In this document: in pieces, positions 20,901 to 27,688 of the stretch | How the letters are laid out: each line of letters begins with the position of its first letter | Position numbering within the stretch: the first letter of the stretch is position 1 | Assembly: GCA_030592015.1 (NCBI GenBank) | Contig: JAUUZY010000005.1 | Location: forward strand, 1-64,000 | Origin: Candidatus Peregrinibacteria bacterium | GTDB taxonomy: Bacteria; Patescibacteriota; Gracilibacteria; UBA1369; LOWO2-01-FULL-3 | Length of the DNA: 64,000 nt | Direction: 5' to 3' | Made by a program: the position numbers and the translations under genes | Notes under the pieces: model-generated | What the model was told of the DNA's origin: nothing | Database searches by the model: none | Seen by the model: the letters and a program-made list of their open reading frames with translations, nothing else

Positions 20901-23900
20901 TGACTCATAAGATCAGCCCTAATCATTATTGACGAATCAGAACCTGGAATAAGATTTATATCTAAATTTACCTCATCAAGAATATCGAATGTTTCCTGTG
21001 CCACTACATAATCCCTAAAGTCTATTTTGCTCGTATCGTTCCCAGCCTCACTCAGCAAAGTCTCCAATTCATAATCCAGAAGCACAGCAAAGAGCTCAAG
21101 ATTTTCAATAATATCATCTTCAGAAAACAAAACAGTATCAGCAGTACCGGCAAAAGTACCAAGTTGAGTTCCAATCAGAGCGGCATTTATATCGGAGATT
21201 TGATCAAGATGCGCACCTTCTTCCACAAACAAAGCAATTTGTGCAAAAGTATTATCCGCAACATTTCCAAATTCATCCTTCACAATAAGCTTCAAGTCTG
21301 TCTTCGATTGCTCATTGGCAACAAGCACAAGGGAGTCTGCCTTTATCTCTATTTGGCTAGGCTCACCTGCGACAAGGCTCAGTTCACGATCTAATACCGG
21401 ATAAGGCTCACCCACAACCACAGCCCTTAGAGCAAAATCTCCACTTACAGTTCCGGCCCTCAAATAAACAGTAGCCACACCATTCTCACTCTGAACAACC
21501 TGACCATTCTCAAAAACAACAATATCTTCCACATCCGAAATTACAGAGAATTCAACCTGATGAGTTCTACTGTTATCAAATTCTCCCAGATCGTCAAAGA
21601 GATGAACATTAATCATCATAAGAGATTGACCATCAGCAACCATTTCAATATTCGCCTCAAGTTCATATATGCTATCCGGATTTTTCTCAGCATCTATAAA
21701 AGGATTTTCACTATCAGGAATAAGAGCCAACATACTGTCAGAGAAAAGTTCAGCAACCGGCCTAGTTCGACCTATTGATTGTACAGTTGAGTCCAAAAAG
21801 TTTTTCTGGTAATCCTTCCATTGATAATACCTTAGCCAGTTATCCGGAGCTACAGTCTCAACATGCGCATCTTCTTCCTCAGTTACTTCTTCCACGATAT
21901 CCTCAACAATTATTTCTTCTTCAACCGGCTCTTCAAGCACATCCTCAGTTGTTTCATCCAATTCAACAAGCTCTGAGAGAAGTATTATTATATTTCCATC
22001 TTCATCATATTCGACAGCATCACTGCCATCAGTAGCCCCACCACCATCAGTAGCCCTACTACCGTCAGCAATCTCACCACCACCATCGACAACATCGCCA
22101 CCATCAACAACCCCGCTACCATCAGCAACATCGCCACTACCATCGGCAACCTCACCACCACCATCAACAACCTCACCACCATCATCAACATCGCCACCAC
22201 CATCAACAACACCGCTACCATCAACAACTCCATCACCATCAACAACCCCACCACCATCAACAACATCGCCACCACCATCAACAACACCGCTACCATCAAC
22301 AACACCGCTACCATCAACAACTCCATCACCATCAACAACCCCACCACCATCAACAACCCCACCACCATCGACAACTCCACTACCATCGACAACACCGTCA
22401 CCAGCATCAGCAACCCCCAGAACATCTTCAGGCGATACATCACTATCTTTAGTAGCAAGATACTCAGCATAAGGATCAAACCCTAATTCATCGTCAGCAA
22501 CTAATTTATTTATTTTCTCCAAATCATCCTCGTCCAGACCGGCTTCATAAACAGTGAAACTCAAAATCTCCATTTTTCTATTGCTGCTAAGAACCTTCAC
22601 GTTGTTCGATTCAAGCCCGGACTCACTGCCCAGGTAAAGAGTAACCTCTCCGGATTTGTTCGTAGAATTCAAACTAAAACTAGCCTCACCTCCAACAAAA
22701 GTTTTTTGATTCGTATCAATAAATACCAAAACAGGATCATCTTCATCCTGATCAATGGTCAAAGTTAATGCTTCAGTGTTTCCAGTGTGACCTACCAAAT
22801 TTCCGTTTTCATCAATACCTTTTACACTAACTTTAACGGTATCTACACCGTCAGCGGAAAGAATAGGCTTATCAACAGTCAGCTCAAGTTTAGAAACAGG
22901 CAGAGCAGTAATAACTTCAGTATCTTCGGAAAAATCATCCTCAGCAAAAAGTTGGGACGCACCGCAAGACTCCTCAAACTCAAGCCCATCATCCCAGACA
23001 GTTATAAACAAAGGCAGTGCAATAAGTGCCTCGATAAATTCCTGGGTTTCCGTCATGAAATCTCGCAACGGAACAAAATCATCATCGTTTTCATCAGGAC
23101 TAAGTCCCTGGTCCCGCGTTTCTACACCGGAACCTTCACCATCCGCAGAAACATAAATACTCAAAGGATCAAAACTGGCATCCGTTTCCTCAGGAATGTC
23201 TTTGTTGAAATTCATATCGAAATAATCCTTTTCACCATCCAGCACCAGGTACGCAGACTCATAACCGTTTTTCACGCTGTAGCCTGGAGGGGCAGGTCGC
23301 ATAGTTGAATCAACAACAAAGGAAGTTTCATCCGGAGCAGGATTCAGATATTTCCTTAGAACATAATCATGCTTATCATCGATATTTAAATTCAGCCATC
23401 CAATAGCATCATGTAATTTTAGTGTAGAAGCAGTCTCAAGATTAAAGCCACTAATAGGAACATCAACTTGAGATCTGGTAATTATAGAAAAATAATTATT
23501 AATAATTTCATCACGAATATCTCTATAGTCACCTGGACGAACATCAGGATTTGGAATCGTATGACTTCCTGGCATCAAAGCTATACGCCAAGCAAGAGCA
23601 TCCAGATCTGCCTCCAATTGCGACAAATTCTCAACTCTAAATGAATTTGGGAAAATAACTTTTTCAGTATTACCCGGATAATAGTGCGGAGTGGTTCGAA
23701 GACTGCCAACGATAGCTTGAACATCAATAGAGTCATTTATAGGGCGAGGATCGGGATAGTCCATAGGGTGTTCAGGATCAGACGTCGGTGGCAACGGCTG
23801 TGCCTGGAAGGCTAGGTATCTAGGACTATCAATAGGCAAACTAAACGAAGCCATCGATTTTATCTGCTGAGAAATTGTATAGTCGGTCGGTTCATTATGA

Positions 23901-26900
23901 TAAACAAGACTGGAGATATCTTTGTAGAGATCAGGTTCAACCTTCAAAGTGATATCGGAATCAAAAGAAGTTAATTGATGTGGAATAGTATAAGTAGATT
24001 CATGGGACAAAAGTTTTCTGGCAATCTCATCCATATTTTGACTTGGAATTCCATATTGAATATCGGCCTCATCAAAGTCATACCATTTTGTTTCATAGAC
24101 TCCATCCTCATTTGTGTCACGCCATTCATAGTCCACGATCCCATTAGCATTGTTGTCTATTCCATCAAAAAGTCCATAACGATCAGAAAACTCCTTCAAG
24201 CTAACAAGCTCACCATCACTAGCATTTAGAACAACATCACTAGCATTGTATTCATCCAAACTGAGCCAAACATCCTCAATGTCAGGAGAAACATCAGCAT
24301 CAGCTGCATTCGGAACAGGCTGAGTAATAAACTTTCCAACAGCTTTCAGATATCGCCCATACAAATCAATTGAAATATTGTATCCCTCAAAATCAACATC
24401 GACAAGGGGACCAAAATCAAACTCGCTAGGCGGATTCAGCGGGTAGTCATAGTAATTCGAATCACTGGCAAGGCTTCCAACAGAAGGAAGACCCGAGTAG
24501 CAAGAATCAAAATAAACATCATCAATATCTTCATAGCTATACTCATCCGGGAATTGGAAAAGATCCATATGGTCATCGTAGTCAGCAGGGTTAGACGAAT
24601 TCTGATTGCCTTCCTTTTTTACATTTTCAGGAAATTTTAATTGGAACTCATCTTCACCGGGAATCTCTACCTTCAAAGGTGCAACACTTCCAGCAGGGTC
24701 GGCTATAGGCATAGAAGCAAGCTTTGGGAAACAGCGATCACTATTTTTCCCAGCAGAATTTTGAGAACAACCGGCATAACTGTCATAGCCCTTATTCCCA
24801 TATCCTCCACGCTCACTACCGGCTTGACGCATATCATTGATAGTGAAAATCGCACCATCACTACCGGACCTAAAGCTAAAGAAACGATCATCCTGAAAGT
24901 CAAATCCTTCAGGATATCCAATATCTGAGAGAAGAATAAATACTCTAGGTGCATTATTCATAAATCCGGAACCAATTGCTCCTTCGGCAGAAGTTAGTCC
25001 ACTCTTATTCAAAGTAAAACTAAAGTTATCTTCCATCAGCTCTCCATCCCTATAGAATTCAATTCCAATATTGGCTTTGGTAGAATTTATATCTCCATTT
25101 TCCAAAGCTGCCATTTTTGATTCACCTACAGGAACACCAAACATTGGACCTTCAGCATCCATACTTACTTCATAGGCAAGATCGGGAATACTGCTCAATT
25201 GATCGTTGTTAACCGCAGATATAAACCTCTGAACATCTCTATATGACCTTTCAATCGCCTGATCAAACGACCATCGATAATCAATCGTTCTATTATTTAC
25301 ACGCACAATCAGGTCACCCTCTTGCAATATTCCCTCAAGTGGATTGCTATAATTAGCATAAAGATGATTATGGGTAAAAGCCGGAACTCCACGATTAAGA
25401 TCATTTTCAATATAAGCACCGGGAACAGACAGACCTGTAAGCTCATGAGCCTCACTTGCAGAAATTACTCGGGTATTCACTCCGCTAGTATGCACAGGCA
25501 TAGAAGTGGAAATGTTATCAGTCCTAAGGGCACGAGTAAGAATAGAATACTCACCATCAACCGCAATTGGGTTGAAATCAAGATTTTCATCGAAATATTC
25601 AGACTTGGTCGAACCAAGGAACACACTACATTGCTTTGGATTTTCCAGAAGCTCAGCATCAATTCCGTTTATGTAGAATTTCCCATTAGCCTCATTAAGA
25701 TAATGGAATCTATAGTCAGTCTGGAACACAAGAGGAATAGGGGAGATGTCATCAGACGCAAAATTAATGACAAAATCATCACTATCTCCAAAGTATCCGG
25801 ATATCCTGGAAGACTCCAAAATAGGCAAAGGCTCATCAATAAGATCGATAATTTCCATAACTTTTTTCTCCACAGCAGTATTTACTTCCTTCAAGTATTT
25901 CTTGGAGAATTCGTCCTTGATAGTTATAAGAACGGCAATATTGTCCATATCATCAGGAGTATAACGACCGGTATTTTCCGCCCAATCATTCGACTGCGCC
26001 ACATACTTACTAAAAATTTCATAATACGTAAGAAGAGACTGTTCTATAATTGTCTTAGTGAATACATCCGGAACACTGGCAAGCGCATCGTCACTTTGAA
26101 ACGATCCCAAAAACTCGGCAGCATCCTCACTTGGAGGATCAATTGCCACCTCACTTGCAATATCCCCAATCAACTGCTTCGCCCAAAACTTGTTGTATCT
26201 GTTGTAGGCAAGGTGCTCAATATTATCTAAGTACTCTATATAGTGAGAATAAACATCAGGATTTATTTTTTCCTCCTCATGAAGAAGGTCAGCAAAGAAC
26301 ATTTTCTTCTCAAATTCCGCAAAATCAGGATGCCCTTCATAGTAGAGGTGATTCTTATCAAAAAATGTAGCCAATTTCTCTTTTCCTTCCCTATCTTCAG
26401 AAGGAGCCCTGATTATTCCATGCCAAATCTCAGGCTTAGGGAAGTTACTATCAAAATTCCTCTCAAACGATTCCGATTCAGAACTATATAGATAAGCCTT
26501 GTCATCAAAGTCAGTATAAGGAAATAGGCTAATAAACTTATTCCCATCTTTATTTACAACAGGCATAGGAATATCACCCACCAATACAACCCCAGCCAGT
26601 CGATTATTCCCGTTGCCATCACCATTCTGGTAAAGGTTCTCCAATGCATTTGCTAAGTCCACCACAGAGTCTTCTTCCTTGTCATAAAAAATGATCTTCG
26701 CATCGGTGAGGTCATAATTTGAACTTATATCATCAGCATATCTCAAAATCCTTGCACCAAGTGTAGGGGCATCCAAGGAAGAATATTCATTCCCAAGCCC
26801 CACATAAGAACTGTCCCCAAGGCTATTGTCTACCACTATTGCAACCAGGTCATATACTATATCCGGATCATTTGGAGACTGAGCTTGAGCAACAGCAGCT

Positions 26901-27019
26901 TCCACATCTCTATTAAATGAAAAAGCATATGCAACAGGTAAAGGTACTGTTCCTGTAACAAGCATCATTAATACGAGAATTGAAGGGACGATTTTTCGCT
27001 GTATAAAGCTAAATTTCAT
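11981..27019 (-). CDS. Giant multidomain secreted surface protein (~5,012 aa) with peptidase-C25/caspase-like N-terminal region, repeat tracts, SLH and TSP3-like repeats
   Basis: Single uninterrupted ORF. Likely start at MKFSFIQRKIVPSILVLMMLVTGTVPLPVAYA (ATG 27019), 22 codons inside the ORF-track start. Domain evidence is given in separate entries. Confidence 0.9.
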   Translation of the reverse strand: MKFSFIQRKIVPSILVLMMLVTGTVPLPVAYAFSFNRDVEAAVAQAQSPNDPDIVYDLVAIVVDNSLGDSSYVGLGNEYSSLDAPTLGARILRYADDISSNYDLTDAKIIFYDKEEDSVVDLANALENLYQNGDGNGNNRLAGVVLVGDIPMPVVNKDGNKFISLFPYTDFDDKAYLYSSESESFERNFDSNFPKPEIWHGIIRAPSEDREGKEKLATFFDKNHLYYEGHPDFAEFEKKMFFADLLHEEEKINPDVYSHYIEYLDNIEHLAYNRYNKFWAKQLIGDIASEVAIDPPSEDAAEFLGSFQSDDALASVPDVFTKTIIEQSLLTYYEIFSKYVAQSNDWAENTGRYTPDDMDNIAVLITIKDEFSKKYLKEVNTAVEKKVMEIIDLIDEPLPILESSRISGYFGDSDDFVINFASDDISPIPLVFQTDYRFHYLNEANGKFYINGIDAELLENPKQCSVFLGSTKSEYFDENLDFNPIAVDGEYSILTRALRTDNISTSMPVHTSGVNTRVISASEAHELTGLSVPGAYIENDLNRGVPAFTHNHLYANYSNPLEGILQEGDLIVRVNNRTIDYRWSFDQAIERSYRDVQRFISAVNNDQLSSIPDLAYEVSMDAEGPMFGVPVGESKMAALENGDINSTKANIGIEFYRDGELMEDNFSFTLNKSGLTSAEGAIGSGFMNNAPRVFILLSDIGYPEGFDFQDDRFFSFRSGSDGAIFTINDMRQAGSERGGYGNKGYDSYAGCSQNSAGKNSDRCFPKLASMPIADPAGSVAPLKVEIPGEDEFQLKFPENVKKEGNQNSSNPADYDDHMDLFQFPDEYSYEDIDDVYFDSCYSGLPSVGSLASDSNYYDYPLNPPSEFDFGPLVDVDFEGYNISIDLYGRYLKAVGKFITQPVPNAADADVSPDIEDVWLSLDEYNASDVVLNASDGELVSLKEFSDRYGLFDGIDNNANGIVDYEWRDTNEDGVYETKWYDFDEADIQYGIPSQNMDEIARKLLSHESTYTIPHQLTSFDSDITLKVEPDLYKDISSLVYHNEPTDYTISQQIKSMASFSLPIDSPRYLAFQAQPLPPTSDPEHPMDYPDPRPINDSIDVQAIVGSLRTTPHYYPGNTEKVIFPNSFRVENLSQLEADLDALAWRIALMPGSHTIPNPDVRPGDYRDIRDEIINNYFSIITRSQVDVPISGFNLETASTLKLHDAIGWLNLNIDDKHDYVLRKYLNPAPDETSFVVDSTMRPAPPGYSVKNGYESAYLVLDGEKDYFDMNFNKDIPEETDASFDPLSIYVSADGEGSGVETRDQGLSPDENDDDFVPLRDFMTETQEFIEALIALPLFITVWDDGLEFEESCGASQLFAEDDFSEDTEVITALPVSKLELTVDKPILSADGVDTVKVSVKGIDENGNLVGHTGNTEALTLTIDQDEDDPVLVFIDTNQKTFVGGEASFSLNSTNKSGEVTLYLGSESGLESNNVKVLSSNRKMEILSFTVYEAGLDEDDLEKINKLVADDELGFDPYAEYLATKDSDVSPEDVLGVADAGDGVVDGSGVVDGGGVVDGGGVVDGDGVVDGSGVVDGSGVVDGGGDVVDGGGVVDGDGVVDGSGVVDGGGDVDDGGEVVDGGGEVADGSGDVADGSGVVDGGDVVDGGGEIADGSRATDGGGATDGSDAVEYDEDGNIIILLSELVELDETTEDVLEEPVEEEIIVEDIVEEVTEEEDAHVETVAPDNWLRYYQWKDYQKNFLDSTVQSIGRTRPVAELFSDSMLALIPDSENPFIDAEKNPDSIYELEANIEMVADGQSLMMINVHLFDDLGEFDNSRTHQVEFSVISDVEDIVVFENGQVVQSENGVATVYLRAGTVSGDFALRAVVVGEPYPVLDRELSLVAGEPSQIEIKADSLVLVANEQSKTDLKLIVKDEFGNVADNTFAQIALFVEEGAHLDQISDINAALIGTQLGTFAGTADTVLFSEDDIIENLELFAVLLDYELETLLSEAGNDTSKIDFRDYVVAQETFDILDEVNLDINLIPGSDSSIMIRADLMSHGVRVDKYSGDIVIENINPNLGGFLGKSGQTIQKLEKKMVDGTLPEINAVFIPNNLAGDAEIVVDVPGFTTDSVTIKIEPGEPHRIELSASEDIVFSSGGDVQLEARILDRYGNLVVADNETLISFLPTTATEDFIEFTGARTALPLNGIATTTIKGSGISGKLNLVAESDWIMRDKISLDVRKRLDSDDVEGFAPRALYVSLLGGAFGNMFDENNLAETFLHAGDSQAVSSITASAEGDKLLIGVDGFGKIDLLSETVGMQVIQSTDSFPYQKVIFDDSVFGDELASMFMVPSDGTDLVLLEEEEKIEDEDGIYVERISFSDSNIEFVERNDAVFVENNGTVMLKVDSFGRITLNNESLEMRVPQQDIDGLESNDLAFAIYDRGEILTLITFKQSFENAVQIIPFADEATSFFPGIYVKLNTAADNFDFNSAFSRTSSDNPNGVYLIDKNSSLDAGRAPGFGQTSLEDVGSNSGLGFEGDNKHMLFFSAGNSVGESHIPYASEIGVIYGDPMIRLKLDGMVGLVSGLTGYTKDIGKPIFNGEQTIQQLIEFDYNGDGSDDLLLLYEDGLVRLLENEISNKRFRDKGYILKMSNGIFSATKIDLNNDGFDDLIVGTKESCNVDEVCMSQFINQGGSFEKESLELAINGKAYEMKSGDMNADGCEDLVTSDSAGNVRIFYNKVDGDSCIGLDTNHGNSWNFGFQLDPEVDISSTIFVNYPGMEQLSSTIPEYSDVEHTDTVEDNSGKFIQFTLPSDDPPVGNAEVEGYANAVTDLQNSLLNNENIATGDIPEQTYPKNYDFINIKQDVRFSRSTKSSVDVNGEVIALDDRVKYIITLNNNGGSNIVNMMLSDVSPPSMTLLEDTLQCMDSGCRDELEWAETGMSARSLVITGITVPAGGKRTISYSASVDRMPKVNFDIGNDFANYPLSALGHSYNNDPYLDLQIRPEINPSAELIYEYSIGVSNGRVNYLENRVSSEPTLEELFDEQAERTGGINPTDFDDVDPNSEEFQDRMSALMASQNADSDYDGSVDSWDDALGEYQDLSESIANGIKNVSTLLRCSGGGCLPIPYNRAFLAPDGPIPGIAAIAIGTPNPPYVMPFYPSNLTSSVRWYISPTLTGGLGTAICAGPNIGHMSPCYAAAVPVQAAGVCPDLLGPVNDAVAKAKSSNSNPDVGMSTIVSDGENSAGSDAINTSSNYSDPDSPLSYSSAVNIRIPGFPSVITNWLDNQTDEIFNKLLDLPDLYFIYPDVNSLISDHAVSLKNFDKNRGGFLSVHDFLRAVNSMPLFQIEGKEVFIRVPAISQAEVEKWKRQAVLWIEYEQEQIQKIEDYWTCNISEERRTLCDAVTLDMTELIKSVRAAMDKIDQISRLPKDILTWRNLEAKYATQLICYMDAIMNYTGGYISRQQKTIESWMRAIEDVIRTIRDWKLLLDLIVDYQVNCDQCKNDRFSKLGILLSFFAAIPDPPIIPMPKWPDIVFDISQVKAGIKIVWPDLVFKPEPIRLPDLPTITLPEISPELRLVVPGFDLPDWLDFPTFTLPDLPDLPPLPLPQLPDLPRPPKIPQLPDVIGDLIVNLKPIFAVLCLLKKGLIPVPEWGLATEIETLTQPSVQVVLPLIKNLGVQMPEIQYDYVEQIKITTKLDMGIETDFIYVILKNGADKFNEKVMDLVENVNTVSGKSWQKVLDDAVDTAFKKATETAIDVAVPLLEGVVDPITSPIEDAAEEVGADISGDAGAYLPPEIAKVEGYFNNINQSLNDYVDNMEQIDYPDTYYLTATQEYLDPSDPILNRTLAEVEADILLQDLPDTPEMRHMAELRDSLIAYTKGLDESNTVLGEIEDYNEFGRILVDNDQSVRQIVALSTSKMYEPVSTETTVESSFFGEAVEERLRDVSGVSDLDTSNLLAANIDFDVDDYLESDEAATVPVPIGFFVAVGNGSENVLNYTSELENEIHTLFNDVDGDSDFDIIFSMGGDVYLKENHTNEVDYPKGNLIGGISGGFGNNSVSDYVVDGGASVQGVISPSENHKKVDISWIAKKDAVAYEVFIGSTPDGNENTAVARYVAVADPDAEFPNAFVLELADPNNPSISIELENGNYYPKIYAINADGEKSLPSFTNVIAPQSCSDNDSPFPAVSQIEYDIPLFTELEIDASNSFDSSGEIVAYYLETLPYDPDGKRATELRQFFYSDINYAYDEDGDGIAINDRSNPRFRVGPFEYEGDIGQHKFLLHVVDQSGNSSAQEIKVNVSAPNITLDETLARTSIATGETLPNMPVTLMRKRLIYRVVAGDLKAVEKNQKIETMTSDENGKYLSDETGVYTVNDLSVRDMLLVENSAGEIIAEIHPDTANVENLMDGYFINVEEANPPGTVTRIEIVDANGTVYATIHVVADQNTDVVVLEEVDFEDNIFELATGVHVSDENITDRYSFVKFAADDPDYPGAAALMDVIEGKQIAIVDSAGNVIFLADGVELIKKANDHTADPLIYELIYNGKVVAEIYVSVISGKRRVKIVGPNDVPFAQAHIPPSSDFVKTSLSKKEFIDVDDELAAILKELQKKDIIEGRESEDGIIFNPQELVNRAEFVKTLLKMLCIIPRPESYELGTEFNDIQYSESDLVWYYPFVKEASLLGLIHGYQGEIDNATGKSPFKPENTITRAESVKIILEALELKGVLNLEGLNVGDPWYDPFMLAGQNLTPYMTGNAVLQNNFIITTEEAANPEQEMTRAELVTMVTRVLEAYNCFEIDDDNDGMSDFCEEKYDIQNPDLDVDFDGVSNTDECSYGLDPTDADSDKGGTNDGDELDLGTNPLDAYDDPSDIDDDGLTDSEETNLYGTDPEIADTDGGGVNDGDEVRNGTDPLDASDDPPDRDFDGLSDSEEINLYGTNPAVADTDGGGVNDGDEVHKNLTDPLDGSDDFSDGGVYQEGESGVYVVPPECNTCPCTASILHGADIIPGDIFFSVISTEDEKHWFSKSNEVTIETVKK
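12180..12705 (-). other. Thrombospondin type 3-like Ca-binding repeats at the C-terminus of the giant protein
   Basis: DDDNDGMSDFCEE, DVDFDGVSNTDEC, DIDDDGLTDSEE, DRDFDGLSDSEE and DTDGGGVNDGDEV repeats. Confidence 0.85.
12705..13350 (-). other. S-layer homology (SLH) domains of the giant protein
   Basis: Successive units: FIDVDDELAAILKELQKKDIIEG..NRAEFVKTLLKM; FNDIQ..YPFVKEASLLGLIHGYQG..TRAESVKIILEAL; VGDPWYDPFM..TRAELVTMVTRVL. Confidence 0.85.
16190..16520 (-). other. Pro/Leu/Asp-rich (LPDLPxLP) tract of the giant protein
   Basis: LPDLPTITLPEISPEL..FDLPDWLDFPTFTLPDLPDLPPLPLPQLPDLPRPPKIPQLPDV. Confidence 0.85.
18860..19260 (-). other. FG-GAP/VCBS-like repeat units of the giant protein
   Basis: YNGDGSDDLLLLYEDGLVRLL, LNNDGFDDLIVGTKES, MNADGCEDLVTSDSAGNVRIFYN. 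Confidence 0.75.
22016..22410 (-). repeat. 18-bp/6-aa VVDGxG tandem repeat tract in the giant protein
   Basis: About 20 imperfect units of VVDG[GSD]G, e.g. GVVDGGGVVDGDGVVDGSGVVDGSG, visible as accaccaccatcaacaac on the + strand. Confidence 0.92.
24488..24526 (-). other. Caspase/metacaspase-like DSCYSG motif in the giant protein
   Basis: Reverse complement reads DDVYFDSCYSGLPS: hydrophobic strand + D-x-C-x-S-G. Confidence 0.45.
26335..26862 (-). other. Peptidase C25 (gingipain)-like N-terminal region of the giant protein
   Basis: YDLVAIVVDNS..RLAGVVLVGDIPMPVV..FPYTDFDDKAYLYS..IWHGIIRAPSEDREGKEKLATFFDKNHLYYEG resembles the LLVGD..YAD..GRFxA..Y order of C25 domains. Confidence 0.5.
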
Positions 27020-27026
27020 AGGTATG

Positions 27027-27057
27027 ACTTGGAAGGTGAGGACACAATTTTCCAAGT
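27027..27057 (-). promoter_or_regulatory. 8-bp perfect inverted repeat in the predicted 5' leader of the giant-operon mRNA
   Basis: ACTTGGAA (27027-27034) and TTCCAAGT (27050-27057), 15-nt loop, between the predicted -10 and the start codon. Confidence 0.6.
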
Positions 27058-27061
27058 ATAA

Positions 27062-27070
27062 ATTATAGCA
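27062..27070 (-). promoter_or_regulatory. Predicted extended -10 element for the giant-protein operon
   Basis: Minus strand TGC-TATAAT; no good -35. Implies a short leader to ATG 27019. Confidence 0.45.
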
Positions 27071-27149
27071 GCTTTTACAGGGCAAAAACAGTTAGTCCAA
27101 GCGCCAAAATCGCTTTTGAATTGACAGGCTAGAGGGGGTGTGCCGTGAC

Positions 27150-27188
27150 TTATTTTACACGAAGAGCATAGCACCAAGTACCTGAGTT
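27150..27188 (-). pseudogene. 3' remnant of an additional type IV pilin gene
   Basis: Minus strand AAC TCA GGT ACT TGG TGC TAT GCT CTT CGT GTA AAA TAA = NSGTWCYALRVK*, matching the pilin C-termini DSATWCYAVFVK* (27689) and NENSWCYGVLVR* (27191). No start or body. Confidence 0.78.
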
Positions 27189-27190
27189 AA

Positions 27191-27673
27191 TTATCTAACA
27201 AGCACACCATAACACCAAGAGTTCTCATTGTTTTCGATAGGAGTGCCCATAGAACCCTCAGCTATATCACCACAATTTCCATTAGCAGACCCAAAAATCT
27301 CAACATTTACTCTAATAGAGAAAGAATAGTTGTTACCAGGGTTAGAAACATATTTGTAATCATGTCCACTAGGATCCATAGGAATTTTCCCACCAAAATC
27401 AGAAAGGAAAGCCTCTCCCCAAGAGCCAGGTTCAGAGGCCGGCCAACCTGTATTCATATCTGGGCTGATCTTTCCAGATGCATTTGGGAAAGCATCATCA
27501 GTCTCTAGACCATAGTTCAATAAAACCATTTGAATTTTTTGTAGGTCAGAAATTCTCTGAGCATCACGTCCTTTAGCAGGAGCTCTAAGCAAGGTAGGAA
27601 GAAAAGCCACAGCCAAAATACCAATGATGGTAATAACTATAAGTAGTTCGATGAGTGTAAAACCTTTTTTCAT
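27191..27673 (-). CDS. Type IV pilin-like protein (paralog 1)
   Basis: KKGFTLIELLIVITIIGILAVAFLPTLLRAPAKGRDAQRISDLQKIQ; class III signal and hydrophobic helix. Confidence 0.93.
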   Translation of the reverse strand: MKKGFTLIELLIVITIIGILAVAFLPTLLRAPAKGRDAQRISDLQKIQMVLLNYGLETDDAFPNASGKISPDMNTGWPASEPGSWGEAFLSDFGGKIPMDPSGHDYKYVSNPGNNYSFSIRVNVEIFGSANGNCGDIAEGSMGTPIENNENSWCYGVLVR

Positions 27674-27688
27674 TTTAAAGTATTAAAA

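Noticed and set aside
22016-22410. Possible CRISPR-like short repeats
   Set aside because: Unit is 18 bp with no unique spacers, in frame in a coding sequence, and no cas genes in the window.
21988-22479. 163-aa Leu/Met/Val-rich minus-strand ORF resembling a hydrophobic repeat protein
   Set aside because: Out-of-frame reading of the 18-bp VVDGxG tract; open only because the repeat unit is a multiple of 3.
25322-26230. 302-aa plus-strand ORF
   Set aside because: Fully antisense to the giant gene; Ile/Arg/Ser/Asn-biased composition typical of the opposite strand of a coding region; no recognisable motif.
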